A DNA stretch of 64,000 nt from Clostridium ljungdahlii DSM 13528 (lineage in GTDB: Bacteria > Bacillota > Clostridia > Clostridiales > Clostridiaceae). Every line of letters begins with the position of its first letter. Within the stretch, counting starts at the first letter, position 1. A program made the position numbers and the translations under genes. Below the pieces are notes generated by a model, which worked only from the letters and a program-made list of their open reading frames with translations, was not told the origin of the DNA and searched no databases. Shown one piece after another: positions 1 through 7,725 of the stretch. The DNA is taken from contig NC_014328.1 in NCBI RefSeq assembly GCF_000143685.1, forward strand, positions 1,674,001 to 1,738,000. The letters run 5' to 3'.

Positions 1-715
1 TATTTACAAAAAATTACAAATATAGTAAAAACACAAGCTGATCCCAGAAGTCCAACCATAATACCTTTAATCCATATTTTTTTATAGCTATTACCTTTTT
101 TATTAATAAAATTACAACTATAATCATTCCAACCTGAATAGTATTGATTGAAAATCCTGGAATGAAAAAATTAAACATATTTTGAGTAGGATTTCCTATA
201 AGTCTATAATTGTAACCTATAGGATTGATATAATTTTTAGCTACTTCTGGCATTAATCCAAGTTGATCCTCTGCTACATTTATTAAATATGCTGATTTAA
301 TGGTACCTAGAATTTGTGCAATTTTTGTTTTACTAGAAGCAGTCATGGCCATTTGTGCCCCATCATAAACAACCATAATGTTGGGATTCTTTCCATCAGT
401 TAGATCCTTTGAAAAATTTTTAGGAATAATAAATCCTACAGCTATGTCTCCTTTGTCTATTAAATCTTTAACATCATTATCAATTTGGCTATATGCAACT
501 ATATTAAATGTTGAATTTGTCCTTAGTTCCCTAACAAAAGATTGAGATAATAAAGAGTTATCATGATCTACAATAATAGTTGGAATTTGACTAAGTGAAT
601 GAGCACTAAATTCAAGTGCTAAAACAATAGCCCCCCCAATGCCAATTATAAAAAGCATTAAGATAGGAGTTATCATATACTTAAATTTTAATATTGTTTC
701 TTTCATAATAATCAT
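1..715 (-). CDS. ABC-2 type transporter permease, cut by window start, with an apparent frameshift
   Basis: Membrane subunit of an ABC-2 exporter, last of a minus-strand set MarR, HlyD, permease. It begins with a transmembrane segment (residues ~11-34) followed by a long extracytoplasmic domain, the usual ABC-2 layout; a second hydrophobic stretch starts near residue 190. The ATG at 715 overlaps the hlyD stop. In the starting frame the protein ends at a stop at 14-16 with a poorly hydrophobic tail. Reading the -1 frame from an A-run (T6 on the plus strand, 96-101) instead gives a continuous hydrophobic helix (MVGLLGSACVFTIFVIF) that stays open to the window edge. The gene is therefore frameshifted here by mutation, sequencing error or ribosomal slippage. 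No ATPase gene is visible; it would lie outside the window or be fused further along. Confidence 0.75.
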
Positions 716-1767
716 CACTTCTTTCCAAAATCAACAAAGGCTGTCATTCCAGCATGAAGTGGTTTATTCATATCAATTAATTCAACTTTAATCCCATAGG
801 ACACTATATCAAAATCCCCATTATCATTTGTTGCCCTTTTAACTGCAAAATCAGCATCCTTATTAATTCTAACTATTTTACCTTTAAACTTTTGATTAGG
901 ATAAGCAGGAATTTTCACAGGCACTTCTTCATTTAACTTCACTTTTGAAAGATCTGTTTCTTTTATATCACATTCAACCCAGGGTGCAACTGTATTTGTC
1001 ATTACAAGAAGAGGCATTCCTGTAGATACAAGTTCACCAACCTCTACATTTAACTGATTTACAACTCCATCTGCCGGTGCTGTTATTGTTGTATCATTTA
1101 TATAACTTTGCACTTCATCTTGCCCACCTTCAGCTTGTTTAATTTGGGCTTGATATCCCTGTATTGTTGCATCTGCTTGACTTACTTGTGCTTGTAATGC
1201 GGCTATATCTTCAGGTCTTGATCCATCTTTAGCAACATCATATTGATTTTGTGCCACCTCCATATCTGTTTGAGCCTTATCTAAATCTTCTTTAGCTGCA
1301 TAGCCTTTACTATACAGTGCATTTATCCTATCGTATGTAGATTTCGCTAAATCATATTGAGATTTGGCTTCATCAATTTCCTCCGGTCTTGCTCCATTTT
1401 GAGCCTTCTGAAGTTGTGCTTGTGCTGATGATTTTGCTGCTTGTGCTGCTTTCATTTGTTCAGTAGCTGCATCGATTTGAGCTTTTGATTGAGCTTCTTT
1501 TGCAATTAGCGAACTATTATCTATAGTTATTAAAACTTGTCCGTTTTTTATGCTGTCACCTTCAGCTACCTTTATAGCTGTTATTTTTCCTGCAGCTTTA
1601 GAATTTATATTTATTTCTTTAGTCTCTATGTCTCCTTGAACAGTTAAGTGGTCACTTTGCTGTTTTACTATTTTATCTCCTGTCAAAACAAAATTCTTAC
1701 TACATCCTGAAAACAAACCTGTTGTAATTGTTAGAGCTAATACTAATGCAATTTTTTTTCTTTTCAT
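715..1767 (-). CDS. HlyD-family membrane-fusion lipoprotein of an ABC efflux system
   Basis: Adaptor (membrane-fusion) subunit that works with the downstream ABC-2 permease. The N-terminus is a lipoprotein signal peptide with lipobox LFSGC (Cys22). A biotinyl/lipoyl-like half-domain follows (residues ~48-75, GKITAIKVAEGDSIKNGQVL). A long Ala/Gln-rich coiled-coil hairpin covers ~85-215, then the second lipoyl half (~228-255) and a beta-barrel region. The internal PEEIDEAKSQYD and PEDIAALQAQ segments are typical of YbhG/YhiI-like adaptors. AGGAGG lies just upstream of the ATG, and the TGA stop overlaps the start of the permease, so the two are translationally coupled. The substrate is unknown; hydrophobic drugs or lipids are usual for the family. 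Confidence 0.88.
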   Translation of the reverse strand: MKRKKIALVLALTITTGLFSGCSKNFVLTGDKIVKQQSDHLTVQGDIETKEININSKAAGKITAIKVAEGDSIKNGQVLITIDNSSLIAKEAQSKAQIDAATEQMKAAQAAKSSAQAQLQKAQNGARPEEIDEAKSQYDLAKSTYDRINALYSKGYAAKEDLDKAQTDMEVAQNQYDVAKDGSRPEDIAALQAQVSQADATIQGYQAQIKQAEGGQDEVQSYINDTTITAPADGVVNQLNVEVGELVSTGMPLLVMTNTVAPWVECDIKETDLSKVKLNEEVPVKIPAYPNQKFKGKIVRINKDADFAVKRATNDNGDFDIVSYGIKVELIDMNKPLHAGMTAFVDFGKK

Positions 1768-1799
1768 ATAAATCCTCCCAAACCAACTAATATATTTAC

Positions 1800-2276
1800 T
1801 TATAAGAACCTGTTAGTCAAACGTTGTCTAATTTTTACAAGTGATTCATGTAGAATTTGCATCTGTTCTTCTGGTAAAACACCTAATAAAGACACTATAA
1901 TATTTTCTTTATCTGGTAATATCTCAGCTAAAATTTTCTTCCCATCTTCTGTTATAGTAATCTTTGTATATCTCCTATCATTTTTATTTTCCTGTCGTAG
2001 AACAATTCCTTTTAATGTCATTCTATCAATTAAAGTTGTTACACTAGGTTTCTTTACTCCTAATTTCTTACTAAGAGTAGATGAAGTACTTCCTTCATCA
2101 CCACATAAATATAGGTAATACAGAACTTTGAATTGTACCTGTGTTAATTCAAACTTTTTATAGCCTTCTTCACCAATTTTATTTATTAAATCTGATATTT
2201 TAATAATCTCGTCAGTTACCCCAAAAGTTAACTCCATTGGATCAATCTTAATTAAATCGGTATCTTTCTTATTCAT
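1800..2276 (-). CDS. MarR-family transcriptional regulator of the HlyD/ABC-2 operon
   Basis: Winged-helix MarR protein of ~158 residues. The DNA-recognition region is GSTSSTLSKKLGVKKPSVTTLIDRM and the wing contains the family motif ENKNDRRYTKITITEDGKK. I chose ATG 2276, which has GGAG at a normal distance, over a GTG nine bases upstream. It is the first gene of the minus-strand operon, 32 bp before the hlyD start. Direct and inverted repeats directly upstream are probably its operator, so it is likely an autorepressor that also controls the efflux genes. The ligand is unknown. Confidence 0.88.
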   Translation of the reverse strand: MNKKDTDLIKIDPMELTFGVTDEIIKISDLINKIGEEGYKKFELTQVQFKVLYYLYLCGDEGSTSSTLSKKLGVKKPSVTTLIDRMTLKGIVLRQENKNDRRYTKITITEDGKKILAEILPDKENIIVSLLGVLPEEQMQILHESLVKIRQRLTNRFL

Positions 2277-2338
2277 AAACAACACTCCTAAAATGCTTTT
2301 TCATATTATTCTGTTAACATTATTAATTTAATATATTG

Positions 2339-2401
2339 ATAGTTAGCATGAGTAATAATTAGTATAGTTAATAGTTAGCATATCTAATAATTAACTATAC
2401 T
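2339..2401. promoter_or_regulatory. Probable MarR operator (repeats upstream of the marR-hlyD-permease operon)
   Basis: ATAGTTAGCAT occurs twice (2339-2349 and 2371-2381). A perfect 12-bp inverted repeat AGTATAGTTAAT / ATTAACTATACT spans 2361-2372 and 2390-2401. The cluster lies 60-125 bp before the marR start. MarR proteins bind such palindromes in their own promoters; assigning this site to the adjacent MarR is inference. Confidence 0.5.
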
Positions 2402-2676
2402 AACTATTATACACATTATTATATTAGTTTCAATATCAATAACTGGAAATTATTATTAATAATCTGTAACTTTTAGTTTTAGTTCTGCAAACTGGAAATC
2501 TAAGTTCAAAAATGTGTGTTACCAAGAAAATGCTGGAGATTTGACATTAAAAAAGTATTACACAAATGATAGGGTATGTAGGATACGAATTGTTAGAGGG
2601 GTTAAATATAGGTAACGTGTTTGCATTATCAAGTGTCCGGCAAATGTACGAAGTTACTAAAGTTATGGACCACAAA
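2402..2676. other. Gene-free stretch with a possible coding remnant
   Basis: No gene with a start codon is supported here. On the plus strand one frame is open from about 2461 to the TAA at 2609-2611 and reads like a protein tail (ends RVCRIRIVRGVKYR). It has no start and no recognised family, so it is at most a fragment of a lost gene. Confidence 0.25.
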
Positions 2677-2707
2677 AATGGATTGCCTTAAAATTAGGCA
2701 ATCCATT
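2677..2707 (-). terminator. Rho-independent terminator of the Nif11-like gene
   Basis: Arms AATGGATTGCCT (2677-2688) and AGGCAATCCATT (2696-2707) pair perfectly around a 7-nt loop. On the minus strand the hairpin is followed by a short T-run. It sits ~20 bp after the minus-strand stop at 2727. Confidence 0.7.
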
Positions 2708-2726
2708 AATTATGTATTAAGTGAGA

Positions 2727-3002
2727 TTATAAGGAAGATAAAAACATTTCGTATGCGTCTTCAAATGAATCGTAGGGATCTGGATTTCCGCCGTTTGTGC
2801 TTTTGCATTGGTTGTCACTGTACTCTTGTCCAACTGCAAGAAGACCCCCAACAGTTATAGGATGTCCTGCATCACAGGCTATTTTACAAAATGTATCCAT
2901 AGGATCATCTGCGAGATGAGTTTCCAGCAGCTTCTTTCTTAAGGAAGGATCTTTTTTAGCATCAGTATAAAGCAGTTCTAATTCAGTAGTTGTGTTGTCC
3001 AT
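2727..3002 (-). CDS. Small Nif11-like protein (about 91 aa)
   Basis: A short, acidic, soluble protein. It resembles Nif11/nitrile-hydratase-leader type peptides: an N-terminal helical segment (ELLYTDAKKDPSLRKKLLETH), then a DPMDTFCKIACDAGHPITVGGLL segment similar to the Nif11 consensus (aspartate/helix, then a G-x-x-I turn). The C-terminal half (QCKSTNGGNPDPYDSFEDAY and onward) is Asn/Gly/Asp-rich and contains the fourth Cys. ATG 3002 is preferred to the GTG at 3011 because GAGGTG lies 7 bases before it. Nif11 domains are often leader peptides of ribosomally made natural products, but no maturase or peptidase gene is nearby, so a different role is possible. The family call is from recall of the motif, not a search. 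Confidence 0.5.
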   Translation of the reverse strand: MDNTTTELELLYTDAKKDPSLRKKLLETHLADDPMDTFCKIACDAGHPITVGGLLAVGQEYSDNQCKSTNGGNPDPYDSFEDAYEMFLSSL

Positions 3003-3156
3003 AATTTGCACCTCTGTACTTTAAATTAATAATGTAATTATAGCACTGCATAAGAATTTAGGCCAATAGAGATTGTAATAAGAGCATCATCTTATTATAT
3101 AGTTTCGTTTTGTTTTCAGCAAAATTATTTGTAATTGAACAAAAAGAACCTTTAGC

Positions 3157-3198
3157 TTATAATAATATTAGTCCATAAATAGACTAATATTATTATAA
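3157..3198. promoter_or_regulatory. Long perfect palindrome before the SMR/MarR pair, likely operator
   Basis: Arms of 17 bp (3157-3173 and 3182-3198) are exact reverse complements around an 8-nt spacer. The element ends ~20 bp before the SMR start and has no T-run, so it is better explained as a regulator-binding site than as a terminator. The MarR gene two positions downstream is the obvious candidate ligand-responsive repressor (inference). Confidence 0.5.
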
Positions 3199-3217
3199 AC
3201 AGTGAAAGAAGGTTTTA

Positions 3218-3544
3218 TTGTTGGAATGGATTTATCTAATTGGAGCTATTATACTTGAAACAATAGGAACAACTTGTATGAAGATGTCTGATGGATTTAC
3301 AAAATTACTGCCAGCTTTAGGAACAATTCTAACGTATGGCTTGTGCTTTGTACTTTTTTCAATATCTTTAAAAAAGATACCTGTGAGTGTGGCATATGCT
3401 ATATGGTCAGCTGCAGGAACTACTATTATATCAGTAATAGGAATTTTTATTTTTAAAGAAAATATAAGTATTTTAAAAGTTTTGTCTATATTTTTTATTA
3501 TATTAGGAGTTGTAGGATTAAACTTTAGCGGCGTTAGTCACTAA
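3218..3544 (+). CDS. Small multidrug resistance (SMR/EmrE-type) efflux protein
   Basis: A 108-residue protein with four hydrophobic helices, the standard SMR size. The essential membrane-embedded Glu is E14 (AIILETIGTTCMKMSDGFT), and the conserved AYAIWSAAGT stretch of helix 3 is present. SMR proteins are proton-coupled antiporters for quaternary ammonium compounds, guanidinium or polyamines. The start is TTG, with GAAGG at suitable distance; a second TTG follows directly. It is co-oriented with the MarR gene 32 bp downstream and preceded by a 42-bp palindrome, so it is probably drug-inducible. Confidence 0.9.
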   Translation: MLEWIYLIGAIILETIGTTCMKMSDGFTKLLPALGTILTYGLCFVLFSISLKKIPVSVAYAIWSAAGTTIISVIGIFIFKENISILKVLSIFFIILGVVGLNFSGVSH

Positions 3545-3576
3545 CCTTTTTATAATTAGAAAAGAGTGTATGAAAT

Positions 3577-4020
3577 ATGAATGAAGAAAATGAAGTTGCT
3601 GAGCTATTAAGTGATTATTATGAATCCTGGTTTAAAATTAATGAAATTTATCGTATCTGGTCAAAAAAGCATGGTATTCAGGATACGGTTATGTTTATTT
3701 TATATGTAATAGAAGTTTCTCCTTGCTGCAGTCAAAATGAAATTTGTGATAAATTATGCCTGCCAAAACAGACGGTTTCTTTAATATTATCCCGCCTTGA
3801 GAAAAAAGGATATATTTCTAGAAAATTAGATCCTGAAGACCGCAGAAATAAAGTAGTCAGCTTCACAGAACAGGGAAGTAAATATGCAAAAGAGATATTA
3901 GAACAGCTTAAAGCATCGGAGGTAGAAGCTCTCAGTAATATGTCTCAAGAGCAAAGAAGGACTATGGTGGAAAGTTTCTGCTTGTTATCTGATTTATTAA
4001 CCAAAAGCCTTTCTAAATAA
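3577..4020 (+). CDS. MarR-family transcriptional regulator linked to the SMR pump
   Basis: 147 residues with the winged-helix core CCSQNEICDKLCLPKQTVSLILSRLEKKGYISRK and the wing DPEDRRNKVVSFTEQG, both diagnostic for MarR. Several cysteines (CC near residue 50, plus CDKLC) sit in or near the recognition region; thiol-based sensing is possible but speculative. It forms a two-gene unit with the SMR transporter and likely represses it through the upstream palindrome. Confidence 0.87.
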   Translation: MNEENEVAELLSDYYESWFKINEIYRIWSKKHGIQDTVMFILYVIEVSPCCSQNEICDKLCLPKQTVSLILSRLEKKGYISRKLDPEDRRNKVVSFTEQGSKYAKEILEQLKASEVEALSNMSQEQRRTMVESFCLLSDLLTKSLSK

Positions 4021-4079
4021 TATCTAGCCTATATGGGAATATTTAATTAAAAGAACATTCTATTTGAAAGGGAAAAATA

Positions 4080-4766
4080 ATGAAAATACTTGTAGTAGAA
4101 GATGATAAACTTATTTCTCAAAGTATAAAAAACAGCCTTAAAGATTATTACAGTATAGATACTGCCTTGGATGGAGAAGAAGGACTCTATATGGCAGAAC
4201 AAAATATATATGACCTTATAATTTTAGATATAATGCTCCCAAGTTTAAATGGAGATGAAATACTTAAAAGTCTGCGGAAAAATGGAGTAAGTACGCCAAT
4301 ACTATTGCTTACCGCAAAGGATTCTCTGGAAGATAAAATAAATGGCTTTAAAATAGGTGCTGACGATTATATTTCAAAGCCATTTCATATAGAAGAGCTA
4401 AAAGTGAGAATTGAGGCATTACTTAGAAGAAGTGGAGCACTGATAAATGAAAATATATTGAAATGTGGAAACTTAAAAATCGACATCAAAATTAGAGAAT
4501 TATCAATAAATAATGAAAAGGTAAATTTACAGGCTAAACTATTTGATCTTATGGAGTATCTAATAAATAACAAAGGAACTATACTCACTAAAGAGCAGAT
4601 ATTTGATAGAGTGTGGGGTTTTGAATCAGATACTGCCATAAATATTGTAGAGGTATATATGCACAAATTGAGGAAAACATTAGTTGAACACGGTTGTGAT
4701 GGAGAAATAAAAACTGTAAGGGGAATTGGATACATGTTTAAATCCAGTGATAAGTCAAATGTTTAA
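4080..4766 (+). CDS. OmpR-family response regulator (two-component system 1)
   Basis: 228 residues: receiver domain with acidic pocket VEDD, phospho-acceptor Asp50 (DLIILDIMLP), T/S switch (LLTAKDS) and Lys103 region (ISKPFHIEEL), then an OmpR/PhoB winged helix (~125-222, ending TVRGIGYMFK). Its stop overlaps the kinase start (ATG at 4759), so the two are coupled. A macA/macB-like efflux operon follows on the same strand, which suggests the system senses and exports an antimicrobial compound. Confidence 0.93.
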   Translation: MKILVVEDDKLISQSIKNSLKDYYSIDTALDGEEGLYMAEQNIYDLIILDIMLPSLNGDEILKSLRKNGVSTPILLLTAKDSLEDKINGFKIGADDYISKPFHIEELKVRIEALLRRSGALINENILKCGNLKIDIKIRELSINNEKVNLQAKLFDLMEYLINNKGTILTKEQIFDRVWGFESDTAINIVEVYMHKLRKTLVEHGCDGEIKTVRGIGYMFKSSDKSNV

Positions 4767-5985
4767 AAAGCTGAAATTAAAGCTTACATTTTTAAATGTA
4801 GGGGTATTTTTTATACTTTTTTTAACATTTAATGTTGTTATTTACTTATATGCTAAATCTAATATATATTTCTCAATAGATAAAAATTTGCTGATTTCAA
4901 GAGATATGATTCAAAGAAATATGCCACAAAATAGTTCTTATTTATCTACATTAGATCCAAGGGTGATAGCCATAGTACGTGACAAAAGTGGAAAAGTTAT
5001 TTTGGATACTCATATAAATATATTTTATAGGGCAAATCAGGAATATATCAAACCAACTAAGGTGGATCAATTATATGACATAAACTTTAAACGGTTTCAT
5101 TTCAGAAGCATAGCATTTTCAGCTCAACTAAAGAGTGAAACAGTAATGGTTCAGCTGCTTAGAAATACAAATTCAGAAATAGAATTCTTAAAGAATTTGT
5201 TAAAAATAATAATATGGGGAAGTATTATTGTACTTTTAGTTTGTACGCTAGCTGGAAATCTTCTTGCTAAAAGGAGTATGGTTCCAATAGTTAAGGCATG
5301 GGAAAAACAAAAGAGGTTTGTGGGGGATGCTTCCCACGAGCTCAGGACACCCCTTACCGTAATACAGGCACAGTTGGAGTTGGTTATTAGAAATTCAGAG
5401 GATAAGATAATAACTAAAAGTGAAAATTTAGGAATAGCCTTATCGGAAACAAGAAGGTTATCAAAACTGGTAGCTGATTTGCTCATTCTTACCCGTTCTG
5501 ATTCTGATGCAGTAGAAATAGATAAAAAAACTGTAAATATGTATTTGCTCATTAAAAAAATAACTGATATATATGCTGAAGCTGCAGATATGGAGGATAA
5601 GCAGGTAAAAACTGATTTAGAGAAAAATTTAATTGTAAACTGTGATGAAGAAAGAATTAAGCAGCTAATGGTAATTCTTTTGGATAATGCTATTAAATAT
5701 ACTTATAGAGGAGGAAATATACAGGTTGTTCTTACCCAAAAAGATAATAAGTGCATCATTTATGTAAAAGATGATGGTATTGGTATAAAAAGTGAGGAAA
5801 AAGAATTAGTATTTGAAAGGTTTTATAGAGGTGATAAGAGTAGAAATAGAGAAACAGGTGGTGCAGGTCTTGGACTTTCTATAGCTAAATGGATAGTACA
5901 AAAACATGAAGGAACTATAAATATTTTTGAAAATATACCTAGAGGAACGGTTGTAGAAGTAGTTTTAAAAAATAATTTTAGTTAA
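4759..5985 (+). CDS. Sensor histidine kinase (two-component system 1)
   Basis: About 408 residues from ATG 4759, which overlaps the last codons of the response regulator; an upstream GTG frame extension into that gene is unlikely. Order: TM1 (~10-32), an extracytoplasmic loop of ~110 residues, TM2 (~150-175), HisKA with phospho-acceptor His193 (DASHELRTPL), and HATPase_c with N box (LLDNAIKY), G1 (DDGIGI) and G2 (GGAGLGLSIAKW). It phosphorylates the partner regulator; the loop is the likely sensor of an envelope signal. Confidence 0.92.
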   Translation: MFKKLKLKLTFLNVGVFFILFLTFNVVIYLYAKSNIYFSIDKNLLISRDMIQRNMPQNSSYLSTLDPRVIAIVRDKSGKVILDTHINIFYRANQEYIKPTKVDQLYDINFKRFHFRSIAFSAQLKSETVMVQLLRNTNSEIEFLKNLLKIIIWGSIIVLLVCTLAGNLLAKRSMVPIVKAWEKQKRFVGDASHELRTPLTVIQAQLELVIRNSEDKIITKSENLGIALSETRRLSKLVADLLILTRSDSDAVEIDKKTVNMYLLIKKITDIYAEAADMEDKQVKTDLEKNLIVNCDEERIKQLMVILLDNAIKYTYRGGNIQVVLTQKDNKCIIYVKDDGIGIKSEEKELVFERFYRGDKSRNRETGGAGLGLSIAKWIVQKHEGTINIFENIPRGTVVEVVLKNNFS

Positions 5986-6060
5986 GCAAAAGTTAAGATT
6001 AAAATGTCATAATCATTTTCATAAAGGATACATTAAATTTATTGAAAGGAATAGATAAAT

Positions 6061-7002
6061 ATGAAAAAAATGATTGTTGGCATAGTACTAGTGGCGGTAG
6101 TTGCAGTTGGAGGCTTCTTGGTATATAAAAATGTATCAGCTAAGAAGTCAGCTCAAAATGTGAATTCTCAGTTTGCTAGGGGAAAGGTAACTGTAAAGGA
6201 CATTACACAGTCTGTATCCGGTTCGGGAAGTGTTCAAGCATCTCAAAGTGAAGTATTCAAAGCAGCAGGTAAAGACACGGTTGCATCTGTACTTGTAAAT
6301 AATAATCAAATAGTCAGTACAGGAGATGAACTTGTGACATTTACTAATGGAAGTGCGCCTATAGTGGCAGATATGAGTGGAGTTATAAGTGCTGTAAATG
6401 TTAATGTAGGAGATAATGTAAATGAAGGTACTCCACTTGTAACTATGTTTAATAATACAAATCTTCTTACAACTATATCTGTGGATGAAACGGATGTAAC
6501 GAAGTTAAAGGTAGGACAAAAGGCTGACATAAAATTAAATGCTTTTCCTGATACCAAATTTACAGGAACAGTTACAAGTATAAGTCAGCAGGGACAATAC
6601 TCAAATGGAGTATCAAATTTTGATGTATCAGTATATTTTGATGATGTTCAAAATATTAAAGTTGGAATGTCTACAGAAGTATCGATAACTACAGATTCTA
6701 AAAATAATGTACTTGCAATACCGGTAGAAGCAGTTAGAGACATTAATGGTGGAAAATATGTACTTGTGTATGATGGTAATAAAACATCTATGAAGAAAGT
6801 AGAACTTGGTATAAGTGATGGAAAGTCAGTTGAAGTAACTAATGGATTGGTAGCAGGAGAAGAGGTTCAACTCCCACAAGTTAAAAGTTCTACTACAAGC
6901 TCTTCAACGAAAGGAATGGGAAGCTTCCAGATGATGAGAGGTTCTGGCGGAGGAAATAGACAATCTGGTTCTCAAGGAAGCAGCAGTAGAAGCAGTAACT
7001 AA
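6061..7002 (+). CDS. MacA-like efflux adaptor (membrane-fusion) protein
   Basis: 313 residues with an N-terminal membrane anchor (~4-22). The lipoyl-like domain has both halves adjacent (GKDTVASVLVNNNQIVSTGDEL and SGVISAVNVNVGDNVNEGTPL) with almost no coiled-coil hairpin, as in Gram-positive MacA/YknX-type adaptors. A beta-barrel domain (~137-205) and membrane-proximal domain follow. The last ~40 residues are Ser/Gly/Arg-rich and low complexity. It heads a unit with the ABC ATPase and FtsX-like permease. A 75-bp gap separates it from the histidine kinase and contains AGTTAAGATTAAAAT, a possible response-regulator site. Confidence 0.85.
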   Translation: MKKMIVGIVLVAVVAVGGFLVYKNVSAKKSAQNVNSQFARGKVTVKDITQSVSGSGSVQASQSEVFKAAGKDTVASVLVNNNQIVSTGDELVTFTNGSAPIVADMSGVISAVNVNVGDNVNEGTPLVTMFNNTNLLTTISVDETDVTKLKVGQKADIKLNAFPDTKFTGTVTSISQQGQYSNGVSNFDVSVYFDDVQNIKVGMSTEVSITTDSKNNVLAIPVEAVRDINGGKYVLVYDGNKTSMKKVELGISDGKSVEVTNGLVAGEEVQLPQVKSSTTSSSTKGMGSFQMMRGSGGGNRQSGSQGSSSRSSN

Positions 7003-7049
7003 GTTTGTAGCAACAGCAAAGCTGTGAGAATTAAAGAAAGGAGAACCTT

Positions 7050-7712
7050 ATGATAGACATTAAAAATGTATGTAAATACTATACCATGGGAGATACAGTA
7101 GTAAAGGCATTGGATGATATAAATTTAAGTATAGATGAAAATGAATTTATATCTATTATAGGACCTTCAGGATCAGGAAAATCAACTCTTATGAATATAC
7201 TAGGATGCTTGGATATACCTGATTCCGGAAGCTATATATTTGATAATGTAAATGTAGAAAATGCAAGCGAAAATGAGTTAAGCCTAATTAGAAACAAGCA
7301 GATAGGTTTTATATTTCAAAATTTTAATTTATTGCCTAAGTTAAATGCAGTAGAAAATGTAGAAGTTCCCCTTTTATATAGAGGAATAAACCAAAAGGAA
7401 TGTAGAAAGTTAGCATTAGACTATCTAGAGAAGGTGGGGCTTAAAGGAAGAGAACATCATAAACCAAATCAGTTATCTGGAGGACAGCAGCAGAGAGTAG
7501 CTATCGCAAGAGCTTTAGTAGGAAGTCCAAAGATTATCTTAGCTGATGAACCAACAGGTGCACTGGATAGTAAAACAAGTGCTGAGCTTATGGAATTTAT
7601 CAAAGAACTCCATAAAAAGGGACAAACTATAATACTTATAACTCATGATCCTAATGTGGCTAAACAAGCTGAGAGAATCATAACTATAAGAGATGGTAAA
7701 TTATATGCATAG
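7050..7712 (+). CDS. MacB/LolD-type ABC transporter ATPase
   Basis: 220 residues with all nucleotide-binding motifs: Walker A GPSGSGKST (~38-46), Q-loop (FQNFNLLPKL), signature LSGGQQQR, Walker B IILADEPTGALD and switch His (LITHD). The TGALDS sequence after Walker B is typical of the LolD/MacB/FtsE subgroup. It energises the FtsX-type permease that begins 13 bp downstream. Confidence 0.93.
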   Translation: MIDIKNVCKYYTMGDTVVKALDDINLSIDENEFISIIGPSGSGKSTLMNILGCLDIPDSGSYIFDNVNVENASENELSLIRNKQIGFIFQNFNLLPKLNAVENVEVPLLYRGINQKECRKLALDYLEKVGLKGREHHKPNQLSGGQQQRVAIARALVGSPKIILADEPTGALDSKTSAELMEFIKELHKKGQTIILITHDPNVAKQAERIITIRDGKLYA

Positions 7713-7725
7713 GAGGAGAGATTAG

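Noticed and set aside
2621..2860. Plus-strand open frame of 79 codons
   Set aside because: It is antisense to the Nif11-like gene and its terminator, has no ribosome site, and its composition is that of a shadow frame.
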